The notes beneath the pieces were generated by a model. The model ran no database searches, was not told the origin of the DNA, and saw only the letters and a program-made list of their open reading frames with translations. From the NCBI GenBank assembly GCA_022572465.1, contig JACZVV010000021.1, positions 1 through 33,930 of the forward strand: 33,930 bases of DNA, written 5' to 3'. Source of the DNA: Chloroflexota bacterium. GTDB taxonomy: Bacteria > Chloroflexota > Dehalococcoidia > SHYB01. Each line of letters begins with the position of its first letter. Position 1 is the first letter of the stretch. The position numbers were made by a program, and so were the translations under genes. Positions 15,889 through 23,753 of this stretch are shown here, piece by piece.

Positions 15889-17415
15889 ATGCACTACCCA
15901 TCGTTGGAACAGGTCAAGACCATGTCCCGCAGGGGCAACCTGGTCCCGGTCTACCGAGAGGTCACCGCCGACCTGGAGACGCCGGTGACCGCCTACCTCA
16001 AGGTGGCCCGAGGGCCCTACTCGTTCTTGCTGGAGAGCGTCGAGGGCGGCGAGCGGATCGCCCGCTACAGCTTCATCGGCGCCGAGCCTCGGCAGGTCAT
16101 CAGGACCGGCGTGACGCCGAGCGCCGGCTCTGGCGACCGGTTCGAGCGCGTCGACCTGGGTCCCGTCGATCCGCTGAAGCCCATCGAGGAGGCGCTGTCG
16201 GCATACCGCCCGGTGCCCGTCGACGGCCTGCCACGATTCCACGGCGGCGCGGTAGGCTACCTGGCCTACGAGGCCGTGCGCTACTTCGAACGCCTGCCCC
16301 AGCCGGCCCCGGACCCCCTCTCGCTGCCCGAATCGGTCTTTATGATCACCGACACCCTGGTCGTCTTCGATCACGTGAAGCACACCATCAAGGTGGTCGG
16401 CAACGCCTACCTCGACGGCAACGTCGAGGCCGCCTATGCCGACGCCGTGGAGCGGATCGATCGCGTCGTGGAGCGCCTCGCCCGGCCGCTGGAACCCGCG
16501 CTGCCCGGCCTTCCGCGCGAAGGCCCTCCCGGCGCTGTCCAGTCCAACATGACGCAGCCGGAGTTCGAGGCCATGGTCGAACGCGTCAAGCGATATATCG
16601 TCGCTGGCGATATTATCCAGGCCGTCGTCTCCCAGCGTCTCCGCCGCGAGACCGCCGCCCACCCGTTCGACATCTATCGGGCGCTGCGCAAGGTCAACCC
16701 CTCCCCCTACATGTTCTACCTGGACCTGGAAGGGTTCCAGCTCGTTGGCGCCTCTCCGGAGATGCTGGTCCAGGTGGAGCACGGCAGGATCTCGACCAAC
16801 CCCATCGCCGGGACCAGGCCCCGTGGCGCCGACGATGCGCAGGACCTGGCGATGGAGGAGGAGCTTCGGACCGATGAGAAAGAGCGGGCCGAGCACGTGA
16901 TGCTGGTCGACCTGGGCCGCAACGACGTCGGCAGGGTCAGCAAGCCCGGCACCGTCCGGGTAGACCAGTTTTTGGACGTCCAGCGCTTCTCTCACGTCAT
17001 GCATCTGGTCTCGCGGGTCAGCGGGACGCTGCGAGACGGCATGACGAGCTTCGACGCCCTGCGGGCGTGCTTCCCGGTAGGAACCGTCTCGGGAGCACCG
17101 AAGATCCGAGCGATGGAAATCATCGCCGAGATGGAGCCCCATCAACGCGGCCCCTACGCCGGCGGCGTGGGCTACTTCGATCTGTCGGGGAACATGGACA
17201 CGTGCATCGCCCTGCGCACCATGGTGGTGAAGGACGGGACCGCCTACGTTCAGGCGGGCGGGGGCATCGTATACGACAGCGTGCCGGAGCTGGAATACCA
17301 GGAGACGCTGCACAAGGCGGCCGCCCTGCTGCGGGCCATCGACGAAGCCGAGGCGATGGACCAGCGGGTGGGGCCTCTGCAACAGCGCGGAGAGGCTGTG
17401 AAGCCATGGAGCTAG
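15889..17415 (+). CDS. trpE: Anthranilate synthase component I
   Basis: A 508-residue chorismate-utilising enzyme starting MHYPSLEQVKTMSRRGNLVP. The tryptophan feedback element LLES is at residues 47-50 (FLLESVEGG), followed by ARYSFIGAEP. The catalytic half shows GDIIQAVVSQRL, NPSPYMFYLDL, GASPEMLV, PIAGTRPRG, DEKERAEHVMLVDLGRNDVG, GTVSGAPKIRAMEII and GPYAGGVGYFD. It makes anthranilate from chorismate with glutamine-derived ammonia from TrpG. Only one base separates it from trpS, with AGGAG inside the trpS end. Its stop overlaps the following SDR start by 10 bases. Confidence 0.97.
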   Translation: MHYPSLEQVKTMSRRGNLVPVYREVTADLETPVTAYLKVARGPYSFLLESVEGGERIARYSFIGAEPRQVIRTGVTPSAGSGDRFERVDLGPVDPLKPIEEALSAYRPVPVDGLPRFHGGAVGYLAYEAVRYFERLPQPAPDPLSLPESVFMITDTLVVFDHVKHTIKVVGNAYLDGNVEAAYADAVERIDRVVERLARPLEPALPGLPREGPPGAVQSNMTQPEFEAMVERVKRYIVAGDIIQAVVSQRLRRETAAHPFDIYRALRKVNPSPYMFYLDLEGFQLVGASPEMLVQVEHGRISTNPIAGTRPRGADDAQDLAMEEELRTDEKERAEHVMLVDLGRNDVGRVSKPGTVRVDQFLDVQRFSHVMHLVSRVSGTLRDGMTSFDALRACFPVGTVSGAPKIRAMEIIAEMEPHQRGPYAGGVGYFDLSGNMDTCIALRTMVVKDGTAYVQAGGGIVYDSVPELEYQETLHKAAALLRAIDEAEAMDQRVGPLQQRGEAVKPWS

Positions 17416-18182
17416 CCGGACGAGCGGCGATCGTCACCGGCGGCGGTCGGGGCATCGGGCGAGGCATCGCCCTGGCCCTGGCGGAGGCCGGGGCCGACGT
17501 CGCCATCAACTACCGTCGCGACGAGGCCGCCGCCAAGGAGGTCGTGGAACAGATCGAGGGCATGGGACGCCGGGCCTTCTCGGCGCAGTGCGACGTCACC
17601 GACGCCGACGCCGTCGACGCCATGGTCGCCGGAGTCGATGCCGCGTTCGGCAAGCTCGACCTGCTGGTGAGCAACGCGGGGATCGCGTCGCGGGGCCAGC
17701 TCCTGGCGGACACCGAGGTCTCGGAGATGCGGCGCGTGATCGACACCCACGTCTTCGGAGCGTTTCACTTCTTCCAAGCCGCGCTCCCTCGTCTCCGCAA
17801 GAACGACCGGAGCGACGTGATCGTCATCTCGTCGGTGAGCCCGCACCGGACGCCCCCGGGACACGGCCCCTATGCCGTCGCCAAGGCCGGGCTCGAGGCC
17901 ATGGCCAAGGTCCTGGCCAAGGAAGAGCGGCGTCACGGCATGCGGGTCAACATCATCGCCGCCGGCGTGGTGGAGACGGACCTCGGACGCCGCCTCGTCA
18001 AGTTCAACCTGGGCGACGAGCTCGAGAACGTCGTCTCCCAGTTCCCCTTCGGCCGCGCCTGCCAGCCGGAGGACGTGGCCAACCTGTGCGTCTTCCTGGC
18101 CTCGGACAAGGGCAGCTACATTACTGGGCACACCATTTTCCTGGATGGCGGCGACGGCATCGGCGCCATGAAACAGGGCTAG
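17406..18182 (+). CDS. SDR-family oxidoreductase embedded in the trp operon
   Basis: A 258-residue classical SDR starting MELAGRAAIVTGGGRGIGRG. Cofactor motif TGGGRGIG is followed by NYRRDEAAA, which favours NADP(H). LLVSNAGIASRG carries NAG, VISSVS gives the catalytic Ser, YAVAK gives the Tyr-x-x-x-Lys pair, and the C-terminus FLASDKGSYITGHTIFLDGG is that of FabG-like reductases. The ATG at 17406 overlaps the trpE end by 10 bases and is 15 bases ahead of trpG, so it is translated within the operon. An SDR is not part of tryptophan synthesis. It may act on an unrelated substrate or on a tryptophan- or anthranilate-derived product; sequence does not decide. Confidence 0.93.
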   Translation: MELAGRAAIVTGGGRGIGRGIALALAEAGADVAINYRRDEAAAKEVVEQIEGMGRRAFSAQCDVTDADAVDAMVAGVDAAFGKLDLLVSNAGIASRGQLLADTEVSEMRRVIDTHVFGAFHFFQAALPRLRKNDRSDVIVISSVSPHRTPPGHGPYAVAKAGLEAMAKVLAKEERRHGMRVNIIAAGVVETDLGRRLVKFNLGDELENVVSQFPFGRACQPEDVANLCVFLASDKGSYITGHTIFLDGGDGIGAMKQG

Positions 18183-18197
18183 GCGGGAGGCCTGTCC

Positions 18198-18764
18198 ATG
18201 CTGCTCCTCATCGACAACTACGACAGCTTCACCTACAACCTGTATCAGTACCTCAGCGAGCTTGGCGCCGAGGTGGAGGTGGTGCGCAACGACGAAACGG
18301 GGCTGGAGGAGATCGAGGCGCTGGCCCCCGAGCGGATCGTCATCTCGCCCGGGCCGCGCACCCCCAAAGAGGCCGGGATCTCCAGCGACGTCATTCGGCG
18401 TTTCGGAGAGCGGATACCCACGCTGGGCGTCTGCCTGGGACACCAGTGCATCGGCGACGCCTACGGTGGCCGGGTCTCGGGCGCGGGCGAGATCGTTCAC
18501 GGCAAGACGTCCATGATCCATCACGACGGCCGGGGCGTGTTCCAGGGCCTCCCGAACCCGTTCGAGGCCATCCGCTACCACTCGCTGGCTATCGAGCCCG
18601 CGACCGTGCCCGACTGCCTGGAGGTCACGGCGAGAACCGAAAAGGGCGTCATCATGGGCGTGCGCCACAAGCAGCACCCCGTGGAGGGCATCCAGTTCCA
18701 CCCCGAGTCGATCCTGACGGAGGTGGGCAAGGACCTGCTGCGGAACTTTCTTCGGATGGCATAA
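18198..18764 (+). CDS. trpG: Anthranilate synthase component II (glutamine amidotransferase)
   Basis: A 188-residue class I glutamine amidotransferase: [31 protein letters not shown], nucleophile Cys79 in GVCLGHQ, and His168/Glu170 in FHPES. It supplies ammonia to TrpE. GGGAGG precedes the ATG. The last 22 codons (from His168) are nearly repeated at 19463-19531, beyond a toxin-antitoxin pair. The C-terminus here ([10 protein letters not shown], then RNFLRMA) is complete, so the gene is probably functional. Confidence 0.96.
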   Translation: MLLLIDNYDSFTYNLYQYLSELGAEVEVVRNDETGLEEIEALAPERIVISPGPRTPKEAGISSDVIRRFGERIPTLGVCLGHQCIGDAYGGRVSGAGEIVHGKTSMIHHDGRGVFQGLPNPFEAIRYHSLAIEPATVPDCLEVTARTEKGVIMGVRHKQHPVEGIQFHPESILTEVGKDLLRNFLRMA

Positions 18765-18787
18765 TTGTATGGTACAATCAGCCATAC
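18764..18787 (+). promoter_or_regulatory. Promoter/operator of the toxin-antitoxin pair
   Basis: ATTGTA-TGG-TACAAT (18764-18778) is an inverted repeat overlapping the trpG stop. The TACAAT is a good -10 box. GTATGG (18767-18772) and CCATAC (18782-18787) form a second, overlapping inverted repeat. Such palindromes over the promoter are typical for autoregulation by ribbon-helix-helix antitoxins; this role is inferred. Confidence 0.5.
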
Positions 18788-18805
18788 TCTATCAGGCGGA
18801 GTCCG

Positions 18806-19075
18806 ATGGTTGGCGCAACGAACAAAAAAGTCACGCTCTCCCTGGATGCGAGCCTCGTCCAGGAGGTGCGCCGTTTAGTCCGGGAGGGCGCGGCAAAGTC
18901 ACAGAGCGCGTTTTTCGAAGCCGCGCTGCGAGAACGGGTCAAGGAAGCCAAGCGCGACAAGCGACGCCGAGCCCTTCTCGCGGCCAGCAAAGACCCGCAG
19001 TTTCTCGCGGACATCGAAGAAGTTGAGCGAGATTTCGCCCATGCCGATGCCGAGGCTGCCCGGACGATCCGGTGA
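18806..19075 (+). CDS. Ribbon-helix-helix antitoxin (MazE-like)
   Basis: An 89-residue protein. Residues 7-45 (KKVTLSLDASLVQEVRRLV, then KSQSAFFEAALRERVKE) have the beta-strand/helix/helix pattern of ribbon-helix-helix DNA-binding domains. The C-terminal half is charged and probably flexible (DPQFLADIEEVERDFAHADA), as in antitoxins that wrap around the toxin. GGCGGAG precedes the ATG at 18806. Its TGA stop overlaps the GTG start of the MazF-like gene (GTGA), the usual layout of type II toxin-antitoxin pairs. It lies between trpG and trpD, in the same direction. Confidence 0.85.
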   Translation: MVGATNKKVTLSLDASLVQEVRRLVREGAAKSQSAFFEAALRERVKEAKRDKRRRALLAASKDPQFLADIEEVERDFAHADAEAARTIR

Positions 19076-19425
19076 CCCAAGAGTGGCAGTGGCGCCTCTT
19101 CATGGCCCGGCTCGACCCAGCGACCGGTTCCGAGCAGGCTGGCACTCGCCCCGTGCTCGTGGTCAGTGAAGAGGACTACAACGAAGTCATGCCCGTTGTA
19201 ACGGTCCTGCCGCTTACGTCCCGGAAGCCGGGAAGGCGGGTGTACCCCAACGAGACGCTGATCAAACGAGGGACCGCGGGTCTGACCGTGGACTCGATCG
19301 TTCTCGCCCACCAGGTCCGCACGATATCGAAACGACGCCTGGGCGCCGAGCTTGGTTTCCTGGACAACGCGCAGCTACGCCGGCGGGTCGTCGAAGCCCT
19401 GAAAGGTCACCTGGGAATTGAATAG
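19072..19425 (+). CDS. MazF/PemK-family endoribonuclease toxin
   Basis: A 117-residue PemK/MazF-fold protein starting at a GTG (19072): QWRLFMARLDPATGSEQAGT then RPVLVVS. This is the family motif D-P-xxGSEQ-G-RPVLVVS that forms the core barrel and active-site Arg. VVTVLPLTSR, GTAGLTVDSIVLAHQVRTIS and the C-terminal helix (LRRRVVEALKGHL) also fit. MazF toxins cut mRNA at short sequence motifs when the antitoxin is lost. Coupling to the RHH antitoxin by a 4-base overlap supports a functional pair. Following sequence up to trpD contains a duplicated trpG tail. Confidence 0.92.
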   Translation: MTQEWQWRLFMARLDPATGSEQAGTRPVLVVSEEDYNEVMPVVTVLPLTSRKPGRRVYPNETLIKRGTAGLTVDSIVLAHQVRTISKRRLGAELGFLDNAQLRRRVVEALKGHLGIE

Positions 19426-19462
19426 CACCCTCTCGCGGCCAGTCGTCACAAGCATTACCACC

Positions 19463-19531
19463 CACCCCGAGTCGATCCTGACCGAGGTGGGCATCGACTT
19501 GCTGCAGAACTTTCTGGAAACAAAGCAATGA
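19463..19531 (+). pseudogene. trpG: Duplicated 3' end of trpG
   Basis: These 69 bases encode [20 protein letters not shown] then KQ-stop. They repeat the trpG tail at 18699-18764; 48 of the first 53 bases are identical by hand count. The copy ends ATGA, overlapping the trpD start exactly as an original trpG stop would. It lacks the rest of trpG. The two copies flank the toxin-antitoxin genes as a direct repeat, so the module seems to have entered at the trpG 3' end, bringing or regenerating one tail. Confidence 0.85.
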
Positions 19532-20541
19532 TCCGCGACGCGATTGGGAAGCTCGTGGAGGGCCGATCCCTCAGCGAGGAGGAGGCGCGGGCGGTGATGG
19601 GCCAGGTGATGGCCGGAGAGGCCACGCCGGCCCAAATCGCCGCGTGGCTGGTGGCGTTGCGCCTGAAGGGCGAGACGCCGGAAGAGCTGCTGGGCATGGT
19701 GCGCGCCATGCGCGAGAGGGCCGTGCCTGTCGAAACGGCCGGCGACCCGATCGACACCTGCGGCACCGGCGGCGACGCCTCGGGCAGCTATAACATCTCG
19801 ACGGCCTCGGCCATCGTCGCTGCGGCCGCCGGGATCAAGGTGGCCAAGCATGGCAACCGGTCGGCCTCCAGCAAGTGCGGCAGCGCCGACGTCCTGGAGG
19901 CCCTGGGCGTCCGTATCGCACTGACGCCCCAGCAGGCCCGTCGCTGTCTCGACGAGGCCGGCATTACGTTCCTGTTCGCCCAGGCCTACCACCCGGCGAT
20001 GAAACACGTCGCGCCGGTCCGGACCGAGATCGGCGTGCGCACCGTCTTCAACTTCCTTGGCCCCCTGGCCAACCCAGCGGGTGTGCGGCGCCAGGTCCTG
20101 GGCGTGGCCCTGTCCGAGATCGCCCCCAAGATGGCCTCGATCCTCAACGACCTGGGAGCGGTGCACGCCCTGGTGGTCCACGGCGAAGACGGGATGGATG
20201 AGGTGAGCCTCGGCGGCGCGACGTCGGTCTACGAGGTGCGCGACGGCGCGGTTCGCCCCTACGCGATCACGCCCGAAGAGCTGGGCTTGCCCCGCGCCGG
20301 GCGGTCGGACCTGGCGGGCGGCGACCGGGACGAGAACGCCGCCATCATCCGACGCCTGTTGGACGGCGAGCGCGGCCCCAAACGCGATGCTCTGCTGGCC
20401 AACGCCTCCGCCGCGTTGCTGGTTGGCGACAAGGCCAAGGACTGGAAAGAAGGCGTGGCGCTGGCCGCCGGCGTGATCGACAGCGGCGCCGCCAAACGCA
20501 AGCTGGAGGAGTTCGTTCGCTGCTCGCGGGACGATGGATAA
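19528..20541 (+). CDS. trpD: Anthranilate phosphoribosyltransferase
   Basis: A 337-residue TrpD starting MIRDAIGKLVEGRSLSEEEA. It has the PRPP-binding DTCGTGGDASGSYNIST segment, AKHGNRSASSKCGSADVLEA, FAQAYHPAMKHV and RTVFNFLGPLANPA, all diagnostic. It transfers a phosphoribosyl group to anthranilate. The ATG overlaps the stop of the trpG tail remnant (ATGA), suggesting that before the toxin-antitoxin insertion it was translationally coupled to trpG. Length is normal. Confidence 0.97.
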   Translation: MIRDAIGKLVEGRSLSEEEARAVMGQVMAGEATPAQIAAWLVALRLKGETPEELLGMVRAMRERAVPVETAGDPIDTCGTGGDASGSYNISTASAIVAAAAGIKVAKHGNRSASSKCGSADVLEALGVRIALTPQQARRCLDEAGITFLFAQAYHPAMKHVAPVRTEIGVRTVFNFLGPLANPAGVRRQVLGVALSEIAPKMASILNDLGAVHALVVHGEDGMDEVSLGGATSVYEVRDGAVRPYAITPEELGLPRAGRSDLAGGDRDENAAIIRRLLDGERGPKRDALLANASAALLVGDKAKDWKEGVALAAGVIDSGAAKRKLEEFVRCSRDDG

Positions 20542-20586
20542 TGAGCGAGGAGCCAGGATGAAGAGCAAGGATGCGGCGTCTCGAGA

Positions 20587-21402
20587 ATGGGGCGGGCGCC
20601 GACGCTGATGGCCACCTATCTCGACGCCATCGTTGAGCGCAAGCGGCGGGACCTGGAGGAGCGCAAGCGGGCCGTTCCGCTGGGGGAGATCAAGGCCCGC
20701 GCTCGGGACCTGCCGCCGCCGCTGGACTTCGCCGCGGCGTTGCGCGCCGACGGTATCCAGGTCATCGCCGAGGTCAAGAAGGCCTCGCCCTCCCGCGGCC
20801 CGATCGCACCCAACGCCGACCCGGTCGCCATCGCCCAGGCCTACGCCAGAGCCGGGGCATCCGCCATCTCCGTCCTCACCGAGGAGCCTCATTTTCAGGG
20901 GCATCTGGACTTCTTGCCCGCCATCAAAAGGGGCCTCGACGGCCACGGACCGCCCCTGCTGCGCAAGGACTTCATCGTCGATCCGTACCAAGTTTTCGAG
21001 TCGCGGGCCTACGAGGCCGACGCGCTGCTGCTTATCGTCGCCTGCCTCACCGACGATCGTCTCCGGGAGCTTCTCGGCCTCTCGCGGGAGCTGGGGCTTC
21101 ATTGCCTCGTCGAAGCGCACACCCAGGATGAGGCGCGCCGCGCCGTCGACGCCGGCGCCGAGATCGTGGGCATCAACAATCGGGACCTGGGCACGTTCGA
21201 CGTCTCGCTGGAGACGACGCATCTCGTCCGGCCCGTGATACCCGAGGACCGGGTGGTGGTCAGCGAGAGCGGGATCGCCTCACGGGAAGACGTGCGGAAG
21301 CTGGCCGGGTGGGGGGTCGATGCCTTTCTCATCGGCGAGGCACTGATGACCGCCGCCGACCCGAGCGCCAGCCTACGGGAGCTCCTGGCCCCTTATGACT
21401 AA
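20587..21402 (+). CDS. trpC: Indole-3-glycerol phosphate synthase
   Basis: A TIM-barrel enzyme of 271 residues from the ATG at 20587, or 264 from the ATG at 20608 (MATYLDAIVERKRRDLEERK); neither has a strong ribosome site, and homology begins at the second. Motifs are VIAEVKKASPSRGPI, ISVLTEEPHFQGHLDFL, PLLRKDFIVDPYQVFESRAY, ALLLIVACL, GINNRDLGTFDVSLET, VVSESGIASREDV and AFLIGEALM. It closes the indole ring from CdRP. Its last 8 bases overlap the trpF start. Confidence 0.97.
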   Translation: MGRAPTLMATYLDAIVERKRRDLEERKRAVPLGEIKARARDLPPPLDFAAALRADGIQVIAEVKKASPSRGPIAPNADPVAIAQAYARAGASAISVLTEEPHFQGHLDFLPAIKRGLDGHGPPLLRKDFIVDPYQVFESRAYEADALLLIVACLTDDRLRELLGLSRELGLHCLVEAHTQDEARRAVDAGAEIVGINNRDLGTFDVSLETTHLVRPVIPEDRVVVSESGIASREDVRKLAGWGVDAFLIGEALMTAADPSASLRELLAPYD

Positions 21403-22063
21403 AGTCAAGATCTGCGGAGTGACGCAGCGAGCCCATGCCCTGGCCGCCGCCGAAGCCGGCGCGGATTTCGTGGGCATCGTCTTCGCCGACAGCCCACGGC
21501 GTCTGAGCGTCGACCAGGCCCGTCCGGTCGTGGACGCCCTTCGGAGTCTCGGCGGCTCCAGGCCTCGCGTGGTTGGCGTCTTCGCCAACGCCTCGTCGGA
21601 AGAGGTCAATGCAACCGCCGAGGCCCTGGATCTCGATCTGGTGCAGCTCAGCGGCGACGAGCCCCCGGACCTGCTCCAGCGTATCCTGCGGCCTGCGATC
21701 AAGGCGGTCCATCTGCTCACCGACGAACCGCCGGAGGTCGCGGCGCCCGCCGCGCGCGAAGCCCTGGCCCGCTGGCGGGATGCCAACGTGCTGCCTCTCC
21801 TCGACGCCAAGATCGCGGGACGCTACGGAGGGACCGGCAAGGCCATCGATTGGAGCGTCGCGCGAGAGCTCGCCGGCGATCACGAATTTCTGCTGGCCGG
21901 CGGCCTCACACCCGGCGCCGTGGCCGAGACGGTGCGCCGCGTGCGGCCCTGGGGAGTCGACGTCTCCAGTGGCGTCGAGACCGGCGGCGTCAAGGACGTC
22001 TCGAAGATCCGCGCCTTCATCCAGGCCGTGCGGAGCGTCGACCCCAGCCGGAACCAGGTCTGA
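21395..22063 (+). CDS. trpF: Phosphoribosylanthranilate isomerase
   Basis: A 222-residue TIM-barrel protein starting MTKVKICGVTQRAHALAAAE. The KICG catalytic cysteine, GADFVGIVFADSPRRLS, VVGVFANAS, LVQLSGDEPP, PLLDAKIAGRYGGTGKAIDW, LLAGGLTPGAVAE and WGVDVSSGVETGGVKD are all diagnostic. It overlaps trpC by 8 bases and is the last trp gene here. trpB and trpA do not follow, so they must lie elsewhere in the genome. Confidence 0.97.
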   Translation: MTKVKICGVTQRAHALAAAEAGADFVGIVFADSPRRLSVDQARPVVDALRSLGGSRPRVVGVFANASSEEVNATAEALDLDLVQLSGDEPPDLLQRILRPAIKAVHLLTDEPPEVAAPAAREALARWRDANVLPLLDAKIAGRYGGTGKAIDWSVARELAGDHEFLLAGGLTPGAVAETVRRVRPWGVDVSSGVETGGVKDVSKIRAFIQAVRSVDPSRNQV

Positions 22064-22081
22064 GCGGCAGGACCGAGGTCG

Positions 22082-22456
22082 CTAGACGACCGGCCGGGTT
22101 TGCGGCGCGAAGGCCTCGCGGCGGTACTGCTCGTCCGCCGGGGAAGGGCGCCCGCCGCTGAGCATCTCGCCCAGGCGATGGGAGAGATCGCCATCGGTGA
22201 CCGACCGGCGGCCGGCGTATCGAGTCCGGATGCTCTCCTCCACGTACCCGTCCATGCGCTCCACCATTTGCCCAAGGGACGTCGTGGCCAACTGGAGGGC
22301 GAGGAACGGGACCGCGATGATGCTCATGGCCAGCTGGGCTGCCAGCAAAGGGACCCGAACGAGACTCGCGATCAGCTCGGCCGTGACGGCCGGGACGCGA
22401 TGCAGCGCAGCGTCGATCTGGTCCGCGGCGTCGAGGGCTTGAGTGCTATAGGTCAT
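22082..22456 (-). CDS. Small hypothetical protein with a hydrophobic helix
   Basis: I do not recognise this 124-residue protein. It starts MTYSTQALDAADQIDAALHR at an ATG with GGAGGAGGTG just upstream. A long hydrophobic stretch (about residues 25-62: VTAELIASLVRVPLLAAQLA, then MSIIAVPFLALQL) could be one membrane helix or an amphipathic, phasin-like helix. The C-terminal half is polar and Arg-rich. It is convergent with trpF, 19 bases away. A promoter-like sequence with repeated TTCTGAAC sites lies upstream, so it is probably a regulated single-gene unit. Confidence 0.65.
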   Translation of the reverse strand: MTYSTQALDAADQIDAALHRVPAVTAELIASLVRVPLLAAQLAMSIIAVPFLALQLATTSLGQMVERMDGYVEESIRTRYAGRRSVTDGDLSHRLGEMLSGGRPSPADEQYRREAFAPQTRPVV

Positions 22457-22507
22457 CACACACCTCCTCCGTGGCTGTCGACCGGCAAACGAAGTCTATT
22501 TAGTAAG

Positions 22508-22558
22508 TTCTGAACGATATTTAAGAAGAATTCTGAACTATCTCCTTTGATTTGTCAA
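22508..22558 (-). promoter_or_regulatory. Promoter with two TTCTGAAC repeats upstream of the hypothetical gene
   Basis: Reading the minus strand, TTGACA (22558-22553), 17 bases, CAGAAT (22535-22530) form a plausible sigma-70 promoter. TTCTGAAC on the plus strand occurs at 22508-22515 and 22531-22538, 23 bases apart, about two helical turns. One copy covers the -10 and the other lies just past the start point. GTTCtGAAC is itself a short palindrome, suggesting a regulator site. Confidence 0.4.
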
Positions 22559-22623
22559 CCACCAGACCTTCAACGGCGGGGCTGGCGCTGTTACCATAGG
22601 CCGAGTCGATGGACCGAGGGACC

Positions 22624-23142
22624 ATGCCCGGCGGACTGCTGGACAAGCGATCGATCCTGGAACGTCTGCATCGGACGCCGCCCTTGATCGAGGGCGTCGT
22701 CGATCTCGATACGCAGCTCCAGCCGAACGGTGTCGACCTCACGCTGCGGGCGGTCGAGCGATGCACGTCGGGCGGCGCCTTCGACTTCTCCAACGCCTCC
22801 CGGCGCCCGGCGGAACGTGAGCCGGCGCCTTTCGATAGCGACGGCGCGGCGCGGCTGGCGCCGGGCAGCTACGTCGTCACCTTCAACGAGATCGTCCACA
22901 TGCCTTCGGACCTGGCGGCGCTGGGCCGCACCCGCTCGAGCCTGCTACGCAGCGGCGTCGCGCTGCATACCGGGGTATGGGACGCGGGCTACACCGGCCG
23001 CTCCGAGAGCCTGCTGGTGGTCTACAACCCTCACGGGTGCGTGCTGCAACGCGACGCCCGCATCTTGCAACTGGTCTTCTTCCGGTTGGAGCGGGACGTG
23101 ACCGAGGGGTACCGCGGCATCTTCCGCGGCGAGAACCTGTAA
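22624..23142 (+). CDS. dUTPase / dCTP deaminase-superfamily protein
   Basis: A 172-residue protein. The ATG at 22624 is preferred over the ATG at 22609 because GAGGG lies 5-9 bases before it. Family features are GGLLDKRSILERL, QLQPNGVDLTLRAVERC, the long strand APGSYVVTFNEIVHMPSDLAALGRTRSSLL (in pieces across residues 80-110, carrying the RSSLLR signature), GVWDAGYTGRSESLLVV and RILQLVFFRLE. RTRSSLLRSG and DAGYTGRSES correspond to the nucleotide-binding motifs of trimeric dUTPases and dCTP deaminases. It probably helps keep dUTP low or makes dUMP. Deaminase versus pyrophosphatase cannot be separated by eye. It stands alone after the trp operon. Confidence 0.85.
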   Translation: MPGGLLDKRSILERLHRTPPLIEGVVDLDTQLQPNGVDLTLRAVERCTSGGAFDFSNASRRPAEREPAPFDSDGAARLAPGSYVVTFNEIVHMPSDLAALGRTRSSLLRSGVALHTGVWDAGYTGRSESLLVVYNPHGCVLQRDARILQLVFFRLERDVTEGYRGIFRGENL

Positions 23143-23240
23143 CGCAGGGCATCGAAGCGATCGTGCTCCGACGTTGGAAGTTTGGTCAGGTTGACCGTCG
23201 TGAGACTTGACGTTGCCGATTACGTAAGAGAGCAAAACCG

Positions 23241-23579
23241 ATGCAGCTGATCTACCACCTGCTACCGATCTCCGAAGCCGCAGGCGTTCTTGAGCGACGG
23301 CGGTACGAGGCGGCGAGTTTGGAAACCCAGGGCTTCATCCACGCTTCGGGCAGCATGGACCAGGCGCTGCGGGTCGCCAACCGCCTCTATGCCGGCCACG
23401 ACGTGTTGGCCGTCCTGTGCATCGATAGGGCCCGCATCGAGGCGCCGGTTCGGGACGAGGAGGCGGGCGACCCCGAGCCGTTCCCCCACATCTTCGGGCC
23501 GTTGAACACCGGCGCCATCGTCGAGGTCCGGGAGCTGCGGCGCGACTGCTCCGGGCGGTTCGCGGCCCTAAGCCCCTAG
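23241..23579 (+). CDS. DUF952-family protein
   Basis: A 112-residue protein starting MQLIYHLLPISEAAGVLERR. Family signatures are LETQGFIHASGSMDQALRVA and PFPHIFGPLNTGAIVEVREL. DUF952 proteins are small cytosolic proteins of unknown activity, sometimes likened to glutathione-S-transferase-associated or ADP-ribosyl-handling folds; none of that can be confirmed here. Length is typical. No strong ribosome site is seen (AAGAGAGCAAAACCG precedes the ATG). It is the last ordinary gene before the accessory islet. Confidence 0.85.
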   Translation: MQLIYHLLPISEAAGVLERRRYEAASLETQGFIHASGSMDQALRVANRLYAGHDVLAVLCIDRARIEAPVRDEEAGDPEPFPHIFGPLNTGAIVEVRELRRDCSGRFAALSP

Positions 23580-23620
23580 TCGCCGTGCCGCAATCACCCC
23601 CCATCCCTCCGCGACGTCCT

Positions 23621-23652
23621 GGAGAAACCTCTTTTTCTCAAGAGGTTTCCCC
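23621..23652. terminator. Hairpin after the DUF952 gene
   Basis: AAACCTCTT (23625-23633), loop TTTCTC, AAGAGGTTT (23640-23648) is a perfect 9-bp stem within GGAGAAACC...GGTTTCCCC. It lies 45 bases past the stop. There is no T-run after it, so it may equally be a dispersed repeat. The hairpin at 27107-27144 has a similar look. Confidence 0.45.
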
Positions 23653-23753
23653 AGACCCCTTCCAGTGTACGGTTTCAAACTCGGCCTCACTTCCGGGATC
23701 CGGGTCCATGGCATTGAGGAGTGGGTCATGCGGCTTGGCCGGGAGGCGGCCGC

